Source: Anaerolineae bacterium (lineage in GTDB: Bacteria > Chloroflexota > Anaerolineae > DUEN01). From it: 64,000 nt of DNA. The stretch is from assembly GCA_025060615.1 (NCBI GenBank), contig JANXBS010000003.1, positions 193,284 to 257,283 on the forward strand. The letters are read 5' to 3'. Below are positions 16,926 through 26,383 of this stretch, one piece after another; the stretch's first letter is position 1; each line of letters starts with the position of its first letter. The notes beneath the pieces are model-generated. The model worked only from the letters and a program-made list of their open reading frames with translations, was not told the DNA's origin and searched no databases. The position numbers were made by a program, and so were the translations under genes.

Positions 16926-18608
16926 TTAATGTCCTGCCAGGATCTCCGCCCTCAGCGCTTTCAAACGCTTCATGACGTCATTGGCACCGCGCCCGAAGTA
17001 GTCATGTAGGGTCAGATACTCTGCATAGAGCCGATCATAGATCTTTTGATGTTCCAGGATGGGGCGATAGGACTCATCCCGCAGACGCGCCATGTGCTTG
17101 GCTGCCTCAACGATGGATTCATAACCGCCTAGTTCCTTGCCCGCGGCTACTGCAGCGTGCATGGCCGACCCCAGCGCGCCGGCCTGGCTGGTGCCCGCGA
17201 TGTTGATGGGTCGCCCAGTGACGTCGGCGTAGATTTGCATCAGCAGCTTGTTGCGGTCCGGCAGCCCACCTGTTGCCACGATCTCGTTCACCGGAACACC
17301 ATGGGTCTCGAACGTCTCGATGATTACACGCGTGCCATAGGCGGTGGCCTCGATCAGCGCCCGGTAGATCTCCTCCGGCTTGGTGGCCAGCGTTGCGCCC
17401 ACTAGGACGCCTGTCAGGTCCACGTCCACCAGCACACTGCGGTTGCCGTTCCACCAGTCTAGCGCTACCAAGCCGCTCTCACCGGGTTGCAATCGGGCTG
17501 CCTTCTCCTCTAAAAGCTGATGTAAGTTCAGGCCGCGCGCCCTCGCCTCGGCTTCATACGCTGCAGGCACACAGTTCTCCACAAACCAGGCGAAGTGATC
17601 ACCCACGCAGGACTGCCCCGCCTCATAACCGAAATAGCCGGGGATGATACCATCTTCCACATAGCCACACATGCCAGGGACGATATGCTCCTCAGTGCCT
17701 AACACCATGTGACAGTTGGACGTGCCCATGATGATGACCATGCGCCCCGGCTCCACCACTGTCGCTGCGGGGACGGAGACGTGGGCATCCACGTTGGCGA
17801 TGGCTACTGCCGTGCCCGGCTTTAGCCCAGTCCACTCCGCGGCCTGTGGCGTCAGCCCCCCCGCCCTGGCGCCCAGCGGATAGATGGTGCGCGACATCTT
17901 CTCGTCCACGATGTGCTCCATCCGAGGGTCTAGGGCCTTGAAGAATTCATTGGGCGGGAACCCCTCTCGTTTGGACCAGATGGCCTTGTAGCCTGCGGTG
18001 CAGAGATTGCGCTTTTCGACGCCGGTGAGCTGCCAAACCACCCAATCGGCTGCCTCGATTAGCCGATCCGCGGCCTCGTAGATCTCTGGGTCCTCGTTGA
18101 GGATCTGCCAGGCCTTGGGGAAGAACCACTCAGAGCTGATCTTGCCGCCATAGCGGTCTAGAAACTTGTACCCAAGCTCGCGAGCGATCTCGTTGAGCTT
18201 GTTGGCCTCGGGCTGGGCCGCGTGATGTTTCCATAGCTTTACCCAGGCATGGGGACGGTTGCGGTATTCTGGTAGGAAGCAAAGGGGAGTCCCGTCGGCC
18301 TTGGTTGGCAGCATGGTACAGGCTGTGAAGTCAATGCCCAGCCCGATGACGTCCTCTGGATCAACGCCGCTCTCCTTCAACACGGCCGGCACCGCTCGCT
18401 TGAACACCTCCAGGTAATCGTTGGGGTCCTGGAGGGCCCAGTCGGGCTCCAAGCGGATATCGGTCCCCGGGAGCTTCTCGTCAATCACACCGTTAGCATA
18501 AGGGTGGACATGCGACGCGATCTCGCGGCCGTCGGCAACGTCCACCAAAAGCGCCCGCCCCGACTCAGTGCCGAAGTCAATGCCGATGACATATTTGCGT
18601 GTGCTCAT
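16926..18608 (-). CDS. araB: ribulokinase (FGGY family)
   Basis: 560 residues, the usual AraB length. It starts with the phosphate-binding [13 protein letters not shown], has D-F-T-A-C-T-M-L-P as the substrate-pocket segment of ribulokinases, and G-T-S-N-C-H and [10 protein letters not shown] in the C-terminal ATPase domain. AraB phosphorylates L-ribulose (and often D-ribulose or ribitol) to the 5-phosphate. It lies 23 bp downstream of the zinc dehydrogenase. No L-arabinose isomerase or ribulose-phosphate 4-epimerase gene is seen, so the ketopentulose may come from the dehydrogenase or the epimerases of the same locus. Confidence 0.93.
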   Translation of the reverse strand: MSTRKYVIGIDFGTESGRALLVDVADGREIASHVHPYANGVIDEKLPGTDIRLEPDWALQDPNDYLEVFKRAVPAVLKESGVDPEDVIGLGIDFTACTMLPTKADGTPLCFLPEYRNRPHAWVKLWKHHAAQPEANKLNEIARELGYKFLDRYGGKISSEWFFPKAWQILNEDPEIYEAADRLIEAADWVVWQLTGVEKRNLCTAGYKAIWSKREGFPPNEFFKALDPRMEHIVDEKMSRTIYPLGARAGGLTPQAAEWTGLKPGTAVAIANVDAHVSVPAATVVEPGRMVIIMGTSNCHMVLGTEEHIVPGMCGYVEDGIIPGYFGYEAGQSCVGDHFAWFVENCVPAAYEAEARARGLNLHQLLEEKAARLQPGESGLVALDWWNGNRSVLVDVDLTGVLVGATLATKPEEIYRALIEATAYGTRVIIETFETHGVPVNEIVATGGLPDRNKLLMQIYADVTGRPINIAGTSQAGALGSAMHAAVAAGKELGGYESIVEAAKHMARLRDESYRPILEHQKIYDRLYAEYLTLHDYFGRGANDVMKRLKALRAEILAGH

Positions 18609-18631
18609 GGAATCCTCCCCAAGCGAATCGG

Positions 18632-19741
18632 TTAGCTGATCTCGATGACCACCTTGACCACTTGATCGCGGTATTCGGCGTTGAGCGCAAAGCCCTCCGG
18701 CGCTTGCCTTAACGGAAAGCGATGGGTGACCATTCCCATTAGATTGACGCGGCCCTGCTCAGCCAGCCGGATTGCCCGTGGATAGACATGCTTCATGCGG
18801 CGAGACATCTTGATGGTCAGACCTTTGCGTCGCGCGGCCGAGGCGCGCATGACAAGTTCGTCCTTGCTGGGGATGCCCACCAAGATCACGCGCCCGCCCA
18901 GGCAGGCCATCTCCGCCGACTGCGCCACCGTCTCCGCAGCCCAAGCCGCCTCGAAGACCACATCTACCCCGCGTCCCTGGGTCAGGTTCAAAATCGTCTG
19001 AACCGGATCCACCTGGGCCGGGTTGATTACCTCGGTAGCCCCATAACGGCGAGCTAGCTCCGCTCGCCACGGCAACGGCTCCGTCACAAAGATAGGGTCT
19101 GCGCCGGAAAGCCGCGCTATCTCCAGGATCATCAGGCCGATGGGGCCAGCTCCCAGGATCGCCACGCTCTCGCCTACGCGCAGCTTGGCCAGGTCCACTG
19201 CATGCATGCTAACACCTAACGGCTCCAGCAGAGCTGCCTCAATGTCACTGATACGATCGGGGACCGGGAAACAAGAGCGGCTAGGCATGATCATGTATTC
19301 ACACAGCGATCCGTCGTCCGGCCACAGCCCGCAGAAATGCATACGCCGACATAGATTGGGATGTCCTTTCTCGCAAAACTCGCATCGCCTGCATGGCATA
19401 GCTGGGTCCACAGCTACTCGCTGACCAGGCCACAAGGGCTCGTCAAAGCCATCACGGGCGTCTGGACCTACCGCTGTGATCACGCCGGCGAACTCATGTC
19501 CCAAGATGAGTGGAGACTGCACAAGGGTATCCCCGATGCGGCCGTCGATATAGGTGTGTAAGTCCGAGCCGCAGATGGTGGTCACCGTGACCCGCAGCAG
19601 CACTTCTCCTGGCCCCGGTTCCCGTGGCAACGGCACGCGCTCGACCCGCATGTCGCGAGCGCCGTAAAGACGGGCTGCCCACATCTGGCCGTCATCCCCG
19701 AGTTTGTCTGGAGCTATCTCGACAGCCTCTTGGATCGCCAT
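18632..19741 (-). CDS. zinc-dependent medium-chain alcohol/polyol dehydrogenase
   Basis: This 369-residue MDR protein has catalytic zinc ligands Cys57 (T-I-C-G-S-D-L-H) and His82-Glu83 (G-H-E-F-A-G), a structural zinc site of four Cys (117, 120, 123, 131), and an NAD(P)-binding G-A-G-P-I-G-L near residue 200. The family includes sorbitol, threonine and other polyol dehydrogenases. In an operon with ribulokinase it could oxidise a polyol to a ketose (inference). It lies 69 bp after the GH42 gene and just before araB. The substrate is not determinable from sequence. Confidence 0.87.
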   Translation of the reverse strand: MAIQEAVEIAPDKLGDDGQMWAARLYGARDMRVERVPLPREPGPGEVLLRVTVTTICGSDLHTYIDGRIGDTLVQSPLILGHEFAGVITAVGPDARDGFDEPLWPGQRVAVDPAMPCRRCEFCEKGHPNLCRRMHFCGLWPDDGSLCEYMIMPSRSCFPVPDRISDIEAALLEPLGVSMHAVDLAKLRVGESVAILGAGPIGLMILEIARLSGADPIFVTEPLPWRAELARRYGATEVINPAQVDPVQTILNLTQGRGVDVVFEAAWAAETVAQSAEMACLGGRVILVGIPSKDELVMRASAARRKGLTIKMSRRMKHVYPRAIRLAEQGRVNLMGMVTHRFPLRQAPEGFALNAEYRDQVVKVVIEIS

Positions 19742-19810
19742 AGGAACTCCTTATATCCTCGAATGCGAATAGGGCTATCTTCGCTATCCACAGCAGAAAT
19801 GGTGCCAATT

Positions 19811-21811
19811 TTATGCCTCTGTCAGGATCATAACTCCCTTGGCTGCCAGAATGGCCTGTCCTTGCACGGTTTGGCCGCTCAACAGATCCCGCATCGGTCG
19901 CGGTAGCGAGACCTCACGGCTCTGATCGCCATGGTTGAGCAGGAATAGCAGGCGCTTGCCATCCTTCCACCGCTCTGCGGCTTCAACGCCTTCAGCCGTG
20001 CTGAGCACCGGGGAAATGCCCGCCATCTGTACCAGCCATCCCACCAGCGCATCGTGCAGGGCTGCATTGCCCATGGTACCTACGTACACAGCCTGCCCTC
20101 GGCCGAAGCGGTTCAGCGTGATCGCAGCGCGACCAGCGTAGTACTGATCGCCGTAGCGCGCCACTGCCCGCGCTGTGTTGGGGGCCAACACATCGCACCA
20201 TAGGCGTGCGTGGGCCTCCAGTGCACTGGACGCGAGGTCGGGCAGTTCCCAGGTCAAAGGAACGCTCACGTCGCCCGGCAGCGTATCATATTCGTCCACC
20301 TCCACGCCGCAGACCTCAGCCAGCAGGCCGGGTAATGGCATGTTCACCACTGCGTTCGCCTCGTCTTTGACGCCGGTGCGAGCGGTGGTGAGCAGAAGGC
20401 CACCGTTCTCCACGTAGCGGCGCAGGTTGGTAGCCGTGTCCTCGCTTAGCACGTATAGCGCAGGTGCAATCACCAACCGATAGCGGCTGAAGTCGGCTGT
20501 GGGGGGCACGATATCCACGCCGATATTTCGACGATGTAGGGCCGAATAGTAACTGGTGAAGAGCGCCGGATAGCTGAACTCGGCATGGTTGGGCTGAATC
20601 TCGAAGGCCCAGCGCGTATCGTAGGAGAGCACCATTGCCACCTGTGATCGGCAGTCCGCCCCTAAGAGCTCATCGCCGATCCGCTTCAGCTCTGCGCCGA
20701 TGCTTTGGATCTCCCGATAACGGCGGCGCGGGCGGGCGTCATGATCGAGCACGCCGTGCCAGTATTGCTCAGTACCGTAGCGGGCCGTCCGCCAGCGGAA
20801 GTAGATGATAGCATCCGCGCCATGCGCGATGGCCTGATAGGTCCATAGGCGGATCTCGCCAGGCCGCGGCGTCATCGCCACCAGTTGCCAACCGCCAGAC
20901 CCTGACTCCTCCTCCATCATCCAGAAGTTCTTGCCCTTCAAACCGCGCATGGTGTCATGGCTAAGGGCTAAGGGAGCCGGATCCACTTTCATGGCCATGT
21001 TCCATTGCATACGGGGATAGTTGTCCCAGGACACGAAATCCAGCGCGCGGGCCAGGTCGAAATAATTGAGGCGGTCGTAGCCGAAACCCATGAAGTTGTG
21101 GGTGATAAAGTGAGTGGGACATGTCCGGCGCAGGATGTCCACCTGCTCTTGTTGAAAACGGACATAGGCGTCGGACATGAACCGGGCATAATCGAGGGCC
21201 AAGCCGGGATTGGGAACGCCCCCAGTAGTAAGCGGCACGGGGATTTGCGACCATTCGGTGTAAACGTGACTCCAGAAGATAGTGCCCCAGGCCGCGTTCA
21301 GGGCATCCAGGCTGCCGTACTTTCGCTGCAGCCAGCTCTGGAAGCTCACACGGCAGATAGGGCAATAGCAGCGGTCGCCGAACTCGTTGTCAATCTGCCA
21401 GCCGATGACCGCTGGATGATCGGCGTAATGCTCAGCCATCGCTTGAGTGATGATGCGGCCGCGCTCCCGATAGCCCGGATGGGTAGGGCAGTACTCCCGG
21501 CGGTTGCCATACGTCTGGCGTTGTCCCGATTCCAAGACGCGATAGGCGTCCGGATACATCGCCATCACCCAGGGGGGCGGTGAGGCAGTGGGCGTGCCCA
21601 GTACAGCCTGGATGCCGTGGCGATATAGGATCTCGAGGACTTCATCCAGCCAGCCAAAGTCGAAATGATCCGGCCGCGGCTCCAGGTAAGCCCAGGCAAA
21701 CTCCGCCAGACGCACGGTGTTGATGCCAGCGTCCTGCATCAGCTTTGCGTCTATCGGCCAGCGCTCGCGCGGCCATTGCTCAGGATAATAATCCACGCCG
21801 AAGCGAAACAT
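19811..21811 (-). CDS. GH42 beta-galactosidase
   Basis: About 666 residues with the full GH42 layout: catalytic TIM barrel to about residue 385, a trimerisation domain resembling class I glutamine amidotransferases, and a small beta C-terminal domain. The acid/base is Glu143 in D-N-E-F-G and the nucleophile is Glu300 in W-M-M-E-E-E. Cys108, Cys148, Cys150 and Cys153 match the structural zinc site of GH42 enzymes. No signal peptide is seen, so it should act inside the cell on imported beta-galactosides (or alpha-L-arabinopyranosides). ATG 21811 with AAGGGGG upstream is preferred; the frame is open 75 bases further. Confidence 0.92.
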   Translation of the reverse strand: MFRFGVDYYPEQWPRERWPIDAKLMQDAGINTVRLAEFAWAYLEPRPDHFDFGWLDEVLEILYRHGIQAVLGTPTASPPPWVMAMYPDAYRVLESGQRQTYGNRREYCPTHPGYRERGRIITQAMAEHYADHPAVIGWQIDNEFGDRCYCPICRVSFQSWLQRKYGSLDALNAAWGTIFWSHVYTEWSQIPVPLTTGGVPNPGLALDYARFMSDAYVRFQQEQVDILRRTCPTHFITHNFMGFGYDRLNYFDLARALDFVSWDNYPRMQWNMAMKVDPAPLALSHDTMRGLKGKNFWMMEEESGSGGWQLVAMTPRPGEIRLWTYQAIAHGADAIIYFRWRTARYGTEQYWHGVLDHDARPRRRYREIQSIGAELKRIGDELLGADCRSQVAMVLSYDTRWAFEIQPNHAEFSYPALFTSYYSALHRRNIGVDIVPPTADFSRYRLVIAPALYVLSEDTATNLRRYVENGGLLLTTARTGVKDEANAVVNMPLPGLLAEVCGVEVDEYDTLPGDVSVPLTWELPDLASSALEAHARLWCDVLAPNTARAVARYGDQYYAGRAAITLNRFGRGQAVYVGTMGNAALHDALVGWLVQMAGISPVLSTAEGVEAAERWKDGKRLLFLLNHGDQSREVSLPRPMRDLLSGQTVQGQAILAAKGVMILTEA

Positions 21812-21943
21812 GAAAGCCCCCTTCAAGACGTAGTAATGGATAGACGAAGGCTCGCTCAGTATAAGATGGGTGCTAGAGAATGTCAACCGTAGAAATCAGA
21901 AGACATCCGGTAGCCTTAGACAGGTTGCGTCAGGGAGGATTCT

Positions 21944-21972
21944 GGGGGCAGACGGCGCACTCGTCCGCCCCC
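21944..21972. repeat. intercistronic hairpin between the isomerase and GH42 genes
   Basis: GGGGGC-A-GACG (21944-21954) pairs with CGTC-C-GCCCCC (21962-21972), an 11-bp stem with one mismatch and a 7-base loop, seven bases past the isomerase stop. There is no T-tract on the minus strand. Confidence 0.45.
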
Positions 21973-21978
21973 TTGGAT

Positions 21979-22749
21979 TCAACTGTACATCTTGCGAAAG
22001 CTTCGCAGGCTCTCTATTACGTCGCCTGTGGGCCAATACTCTAAGCCGACAAACAGCTCGTACCCGGCGCGGTCAATCGCCCGGAAGACAGCGTGATAGT
22101 TGATCTCCTGGGTATCGTCCATATCATGCCGTCCCGGTACTCCCGCTGCATGAAAATGGCCAATATGGGCGATATTTTGCGTGATCGTCGCGATCAGGTT
22201 GCCTTCCATGATCTGCATGTGATAGATGTCATACAGCAGCTTCACCCGCGGTGATCCCACCCGCCGCACGATCTCCAGGCCAATGCGCGAGGTGTCGTTA
22301 AAGTAGCCAGCATGGTCCACTTTGCTGTTCAGCAGCTCGAGGTTCAGATTAACGCCGGCGTCTTCAGCCATGGGCGCCACCAAGCGCAGGCCGGCGACGA
22401 TGGTCTCGATCTGCTGCTCCTCTGACACCCCCGCCAGGGTGTTCCCGGAGAAACAGATCAGCCCCGGACAGCCCAGCGCCTTGGCAGCCCGGATCGTCTG
22501 CGTCAGCTCCTCAGCGATGCGCTTATGGTTCTCAGCCTTATTCAGTCCATCTGATAGGGAGGTATGCCCTACGAACTGGGCTAGGGTCAGCCCCAGCTTC
22601 TCGTTGAGTTTTCGAATCGCCTCGACCTGTTGGAGGTCCAGCCCCCACGTCTCCCAGGCATCAAAGCCTAGCTCCTTGATCGTGTGCAGGCTCTCCTCCA
22701 GCGGGACCCGCGGAAACAGCGCCGGCATGCAGACGGAAAACCGTGGCAT
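21979..22749 (-). CDS. sugar phosphate isomerase/epimerase, hydroxypyruvate-isomerase-like TIM barrel
   Basis: This 256-residue AP-endonuclease-2 superfamily protein resembles hydroxypyruvate isomerase (Hyi). It has L-E-L-L-N at the first metal-binding Glu, L-L-Y-D-I-Y-H-M-Q with the metal-binding Asp/His, G-H-F-H-A-A-G-V-P-G-R and a final V-G-L-E-Y metal Glu. It most likely interconverts a small aldose/ketose or its phosphate. It lies 19 bp downstream of a Gfo/Idh/MocA oxidoreductase, a common pairing in inositol- and sugar-acid-type pathways. Confidence 0.82.
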   Translation of the reverse strand: MPRFSVCMPALFPRVPLEESLHTIKELGFDAWETWGLDLQQVEAIRKLNEKLGLTLAQFVGHTSLSDGLNKAENHKRIAEELTQTIRAAKALGCPGLICFSGNTLAGVSEEQQIETIVAGLRLVAPMAEDAGVNLNLELLNSKVDHAGYFNDTSRIGLEIVRRVGSPRVKLLYDIYHMQIMEGNLIATITQNIAHIGHFHAAGVPGRHDMDDTQEINYHAVFRAIDRAGYELFVGLEYWPTGDVIESLRSFRKMYS

Positions 22750-22768
22750 CGGGATAACTCCTTTCCCG

Positions 22769-23764
22769 CTAGCGGCTCAGCCGAACGGGCATCCCTGTCT
22801 TCATGCTGTTGGATGCCTCTACGGACAATCGCAGCGTCTCCACGCCATCGGCATAACTAGACAGGATCAAGTCCTGCTGATGCTCGGCGACGGCGCGAAT
22901 GAAGGCGCGATCCTCGATCTCGAAGATGTTCGGCTCCCCCTCAATGTGCTCTACCTTGCCTGTGCCTTTTTTGCCCGTATAGATGTCTACGCTCATATCC
23001 CACCCGTTGAAGTGGGCGACGAACTTGTTGGTGTATACCGAGAGATGAATGCCTCCGCCGTCGGTGGTAAGGACGCAGCAGCTCATAATGTTGCCAATCG
23101 CGCCATTTTTAAACCACAGGTTGACGCTGGAAGCGTCCTCGATAGTATACCCCTCGGCCTTTATCGCCCCTTTAGAGAAACTGGCGTAAAGGGTGTCTAC
23201 CTCGCCGAAAAGGTAGCGGGCGATGTCGAAGGTGTGGGTGGTCTGTTCCAAATGCTGTCCGCCGCTCATCTCCTTGTTGATCCACCAGGGTACGAAATAG
23301 GCGCTGCCGAACCAGCCCCCAGTCAGCAGCGTGGGCTGCTCCACCTCGGCCAGCAGCTCCCGCACTCGTTGCACGCTCCGGCGGTAGCGCGTCATATAGG
23401 CGGCACAACTGATCAATCCCTTGCGGGCGATTGCGTCGCGGATCGCCTCCGCCTCGGCCAAATGCAAATGGACAGGCTTCTCCACGAAGAGGGCGCAACC
23501 GGCCTCGATGACGTCCCACTCCGGCCCGTGCGCGTACGGAGGTAGCATTATGAACACAGCGTCCAGCTTCTCTCGGGCGAGCATTTCCCGGTGATCCTGA
23601 TAACACGCGACGCCGTTTAACCCCACCTCGGCCAACGCTTCCTCAGCTTTGCCGGGGACCACATCGCACACAGCGACCACCTTAGCCTCCTCGATGGCCT
23701 TGAGCGCCTTTAGGTGGGTTCGCCCGATCACACCAGCTCCGATCATGCCTACATGGATGGTCAT
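22769..23764 (-). CDS. Gfo/Idh/MocA family NAD(P)-dependent oxidoreductase
   Basis: About 331 residues. It starts with the Rossmann G-M-I-G-A-G-V-I-G-R, followed by the conserved E-K-P-V-H (catalytic Lys of the EKP motif) and a C-terminal alpha/beta domain with G-G-Q-H-L-E-Q-T-T-H carrying the conserved His. It oxidises or reduces a sugar or cyclitol with NAD(P). ATG 23764 is chosen by AGGAG eight bases upstream and because it places the Rossmann motif at the N-terminus; ATG 23803 also has a fair ribosome binding site. It is part of the 15.8-30.3 kb locus. Confidence 0.87.
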   Translation of the reverse strand: MTIHVGMIGAGVIGRTHLKALKAIEEAKVVAVCDVVPGKAEEALAEVGLNGVACYQDHREMLAREKLDAVFIMLPPYAHGPEWDVIEAGCALFVEKPVHLHLAEAEAIRDAIARKGLISCAAYMTRYRRSVQRVRELLAEVEQPTLLTGGWFGSAYFVPWWINKEMSGGQHLEQTTHTFDIARYLFGEVDTLYASFSKGAIKAEGYTIEDASSVNLWFKNGAIGNIMSCCVLTTDGGGIHLSVYTNKFVAHFNGWDMSVDIYTGKKGTGKVEHIEGEPNIFEIEDRAFIRAVAEHQQDLILSSYADGVETLRLSVEASNSMKTGMPVRLSR

Positions 23765-24093
23765 ACGGTTTTCTCCTATGGCGGTGTACAGATGATTTGT
23801 CATGCAAAGGTCCTCTTGCGAAGTTGGGGGCACCGAGAGGCGAATATCCCTCCGGAAAGCCCTTGCATCAGGCCCTTAGCTTACCCCCTCTCGGCTTTCA
23901 CCCTTGCTTCTAACGCTAAGCCAGGCAGGTGAAAAAGCTGGAAAAGAGTTTTACAGAATTTACAGAAGGCCTTCCCTCCGCACCTCCCCTATCAGCATCA
24001 GCCAGAGGCGTTCCGAGAACTCATTGACACGTCGCGCGTGTACCCTCTCATGAGAAGGGTTTGCCCTATGTAAGACGAGCCTCGCGACCGGCT
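23765..24093. other. 329-bp intercistronic gap within the sugar locus, no gene
   Basis: No coding frame. CCGAGAGG (23833-23840) and CCTCTCGG (23887-23894) could pair across a 46-base loop. A near-palindrome lies at 24042-24060 (ACCCT-CTCATGAGA-AGGGT), 34 bases past the cupin stop. A separate promoter for the downstream genes is possible, but no convincing -35/-10 pair was found. Confidence 0.35.
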
Positions 24094-25308
24094 TTATCGT
24101 TGAGGAGCTTCAGGGTTAGGTCCGAAATGCTTGAGCATGACGATCGGGTCGGTCTTGCTGGGGTTATGGATCGTCACCCCCTCACGAGCAGCCGTATACG
24201 AGATGAAGTACTCGTCATGGGTCAACTGCCCGAAGCGGATAAGCGTCGGCGTCTCAATCGGCCACACGCCCATGGTGCCGTGCCCTTGCAACATGATCAT
24301 GCCGTACGGCCCTGCATCGCGGATAGTAACGGTACGTCTGGGCAACACTGTCAACTCCTTGGCCGCGAAGTATTCGTTTCCATAAGTGACCCACTTCTCG
24401 ATGTATCCCTCGCCCTTCATCTCCTCGATGGGCTTCACAGGCACCGGTGGCCGGAAATATTTCTCCTTGAAACTCGGATCGGTGTTCGCCTCCCAGTCAA
24501 TCAGGGAGACCAAAAAGTCCAGATCGTGATGTTTATCCTCGGGGACATTTTTGACCAAGAGCGACCAGTCAATGGGCACTTCGCTCACCAACGACTGGAA
24601 CATAGCGAAGATATCGCTGGCCCATTGCGGCTCATAGGTGCAGAGGCTGCCTGGCGCATGCAACACGCCCGCCGGAACGTACCATCCGGTTCCCGGCTGC
24701 AGGCGATAAGCCTTGGACAGGTCTGTGATGTGGTTATCCCCCTGGTTCCAGATCTCCAAGCAATGGCGCACCTGCTCCCGAGTGGTCCCCGGCTCCAGCC
24801 CGAAGAAGGTGTACGGGAAATCGCCCCCGTAGTTGTTCAACTGTAGAGGAAAGTAATATGCTTCGGGCTTATGCTCCATGCCGACCAGCGCCGCATGTTC
24901 CTGCCTTTGGTGCAGGTGGTGCGGTAGTGGGCCTTTGTTGTCGAAGAATTTGGAGTAGACGGGCCATCGGTGGTATCGGTTCCACAACTCCTCGCCCAGC
25001 AACTTGGGGCCCAGCTCCTCCACCACGTCCTTTAGCAGGACCTTTTGGGGCTTGTCCTCGTCGCCATAGATTACATAGCTCAGCCCCTCATCTGGCGTGG
25101 TCAGAGGGCCATTGTCGGCCTTGGTGGTCGAGGCGAGCCAACGCTCATCGATCCCTCCCCGATGAGCGCCGAACGCGTAGAGGTCGTCCGGGTGCAACTT
25201 AATACGCTTCCCGGGGATGCAGAAAGCCCGAGGCACCCATGTGGGCGCTAGCCTCAGGATGCCCTCACCTTGCTCGAATGCCTGATGAATCACTGCTGTC
25301 TCCTTCAT
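24094..25308 (-). CDS. cupin-fold protein related to class I mannose-6-phosphate isomerase
   Basis: About 404 residues. The middle has H-L-H-Q-R-Q-E-H, E-A-Y-Y-F-P and W-Y-V-P-A-G-V-L-H-A-P-G, which look like the metal-binding His/Glu pattern of type I phosphomannose isomerases and related double-cupin sugar isomerases. The family match is partial and the substrate is unknown; a ketose-aldose isomerase acting on the sugar imported by the adjacent RbsABC-type transporter is the simplest reading. ATG 25308 with AGGAAAGG upstream is preferred over an upstream ATG at 25398 that would overlap the previous gene. Confidence 0.65.
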   Translation of the reverse strand: MKETAVIHQAFEQGEGILRLAPTWVPRAFCIPGKRIKLHPDDLYAFGAHRGGIDERWLASTTKADNGPLTTPDEGLSYVIYGDEDKPQKVLLKDVVEELGPKLLGEELWNRYHRWPVYSKFFDNKGPLPHHLHQRQEHAALVGMEHKPEAYYFPLQLNNYGGDFPYTFFGLEPGTTREQVRHCLEIWNQGDNHITDLSKAYRLQPGTGWYVPAGVLHAPGSLCTYEPQWASDIFAMFQSLVSEVPIDWSLLVKNVPEDKHHDLDFLVSLIDWEANTDPSFKEKYFRPPVPVKPIEEMKGEGYIEKWVTYGNEYFAAKELTVLPRRTVTIRDAGPYGMIMLQGHGTMGVWPIETPTLIRFGQLTHDEYFISYTAAREGVTIHNPSKTDPIVMLKHFGPNPEAPQR

Positions 25309-25363
25309 CGCTTTACCTTTCCTCCTTTGCACTTCCGAGTTAAGCCGCCCTCGTGCGAAACGG

Positions 25364-26236
25364 CTATACATACATCCGAACGATCCGCTGCATTTCACGC
25401 AGGTGGTTTAGCCCGAAGCGCAGCTCCGCGTCGAGCTTTTCAGATGGGATGTTGCCGCTGAGGACGTCATAGGGCGATGCCCCCTTGGGCAGCGGCTCTA
25501 GCGATATGCCGCCCTCGAATTCGATGTCGTGCAGCGCTCGCAGGATCTCCCGCCACGGCAGAGTGCCCATCCCGGGCGCCTCACGGGTGTTGTCTGCCGC
25601 GTGGAGATGCTGAAGCCAGTAATGGCCTGCGCGACGGATCGCGTTGGGAATGCCATCTCCCTCCTCGATCTGCATGTGGAATGTATCTCCCATCACCCGA
25701 CATGCTGGGTGATCAATGCGCCGAGCGAGGGCGATGGCCTCGGCGATGCTATTCACCAAGCAGACCTCATAGCGGTTAATCGGCTCAATGGTGAGCAGGA
25801 TATCCATCGAGCCGGCATACTCGGCCGCCTTGCGCATAGGCTCGACTGCCGCATCCAGGTCCGCCTCACGCGAGACGAACGGCCTCGTCCGCCCCACCAT
25901 GTTGGGAGTGACCAACACGCTGCGGGCGCCTACCTCTTTGGCTAGGTCCACGCACGCCTTGACGTAATCGAGCGCTTTCTGCCGCTCCTGCGCGTCCGGG
26001 TGCGAGAACAGGCGCAGGTCATCCGGGCCTGGGCCTGGGAACATGCCGCAGATAGAGAGCACTTCCAGGCCGGCATCTTTGATCATGTGGGCGACTTCAG
26101 TGGCGTTAAATTCTCTCGGCTCGCCCTTCAGCTCAACGCCATCAAAGCCGATCGCTGCAGTACGGTGGATTGCTTCGGCCAAGGGGACGCGGCCGAAGAT
26201 CCACGAGTTGACATAGAACTTAATATCGCGCTGCAT
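25364..26236 (-). CDS. sugar 3-epimerase of the D-tagatose/D-psicose 3-epimerase family
   Basis: About 290 residues, a TIM barrel with the family's metal site. The first Glu is in I-E-P-I-N-R-Y-E, the Asp in M-G-D-T-F-H-M, the His in H-L-H-A-A-D-N-T-R and the last Glu in I-S-L-E-P-L. The first element is the diagnostic sequence of ketose 3-epimerases, which invert C3 of free ketoses such as fructose/psicose or ribulose/xylulose. ATG 26236 with GAGAGGG upstream is chosen. It lies directly after the solute-binding-protein gene, beyond a long perfect hairpin. Confidence 0.83.
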   Translation of the reverse strand: MQRDIKFYVNSWIFGRVPLAEAIHRTAAIGFDGVELKGEPREFNATEVAHMIKDAGLEVLSICGMFPGPGPDDLRLFSHPDAQERQKALDYVKACVDLAKEVGARSVLVTPNMVGRTRPFVSREADLDAAVEPMRKAAEYAGSMDILLTIEPINRYEVCLVNSIAEAIALARRIDHPACRVMGDTFHMQIEEGDGIPNAIRRAGHYWLQHLHAADNTREAPGMGTLPWREILRALHDIEFEGGISLEPLPKGASPYDVLSGNIPSEKLDAELRFGLNHLREMQRIVRMYV

Positions 26237-26259
26237 GAGACCCTCTCTCGGAGACTCGT

Positions 26260-26293
26260 AACGAAGGCGTGGCAAAACTGCCACGCCTTCGTT
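26260..26293 (-). repeat. perfect hairpin downstream of the RbsB-like gene
   Basis: 15-bp perfect arms AACGAAGGCGTGGCA (26260-26274) and TGCCACGCCTTCGTT (26279-26293), loop AAAC. It lies 90 bases past the solute-binding-protein stop and 23 bases before the epimerase start. No T-tract follows on the minus strand, so an mRNA-stabilising or partially terminating role is more likely than full termination. Confidence 0.75.
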
Positions 26294-26383
26294 GATCCTG
26301 AGTCAGCCTCCTCTTGTCCTATCTGTGGCCGTAGACGACTTTCGGAACGGCGGACCGGGGCTTTAGCTTCCCCCATGGGGGGG

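Noticed and set aside
22322..23545. 407-residue open frame on the plus strand
   Set aside because: It lies wholly antisense to the isomerase and Gfo/Idh/MocA genes, both clearly recognised on the minus strand; the translation has no family features.
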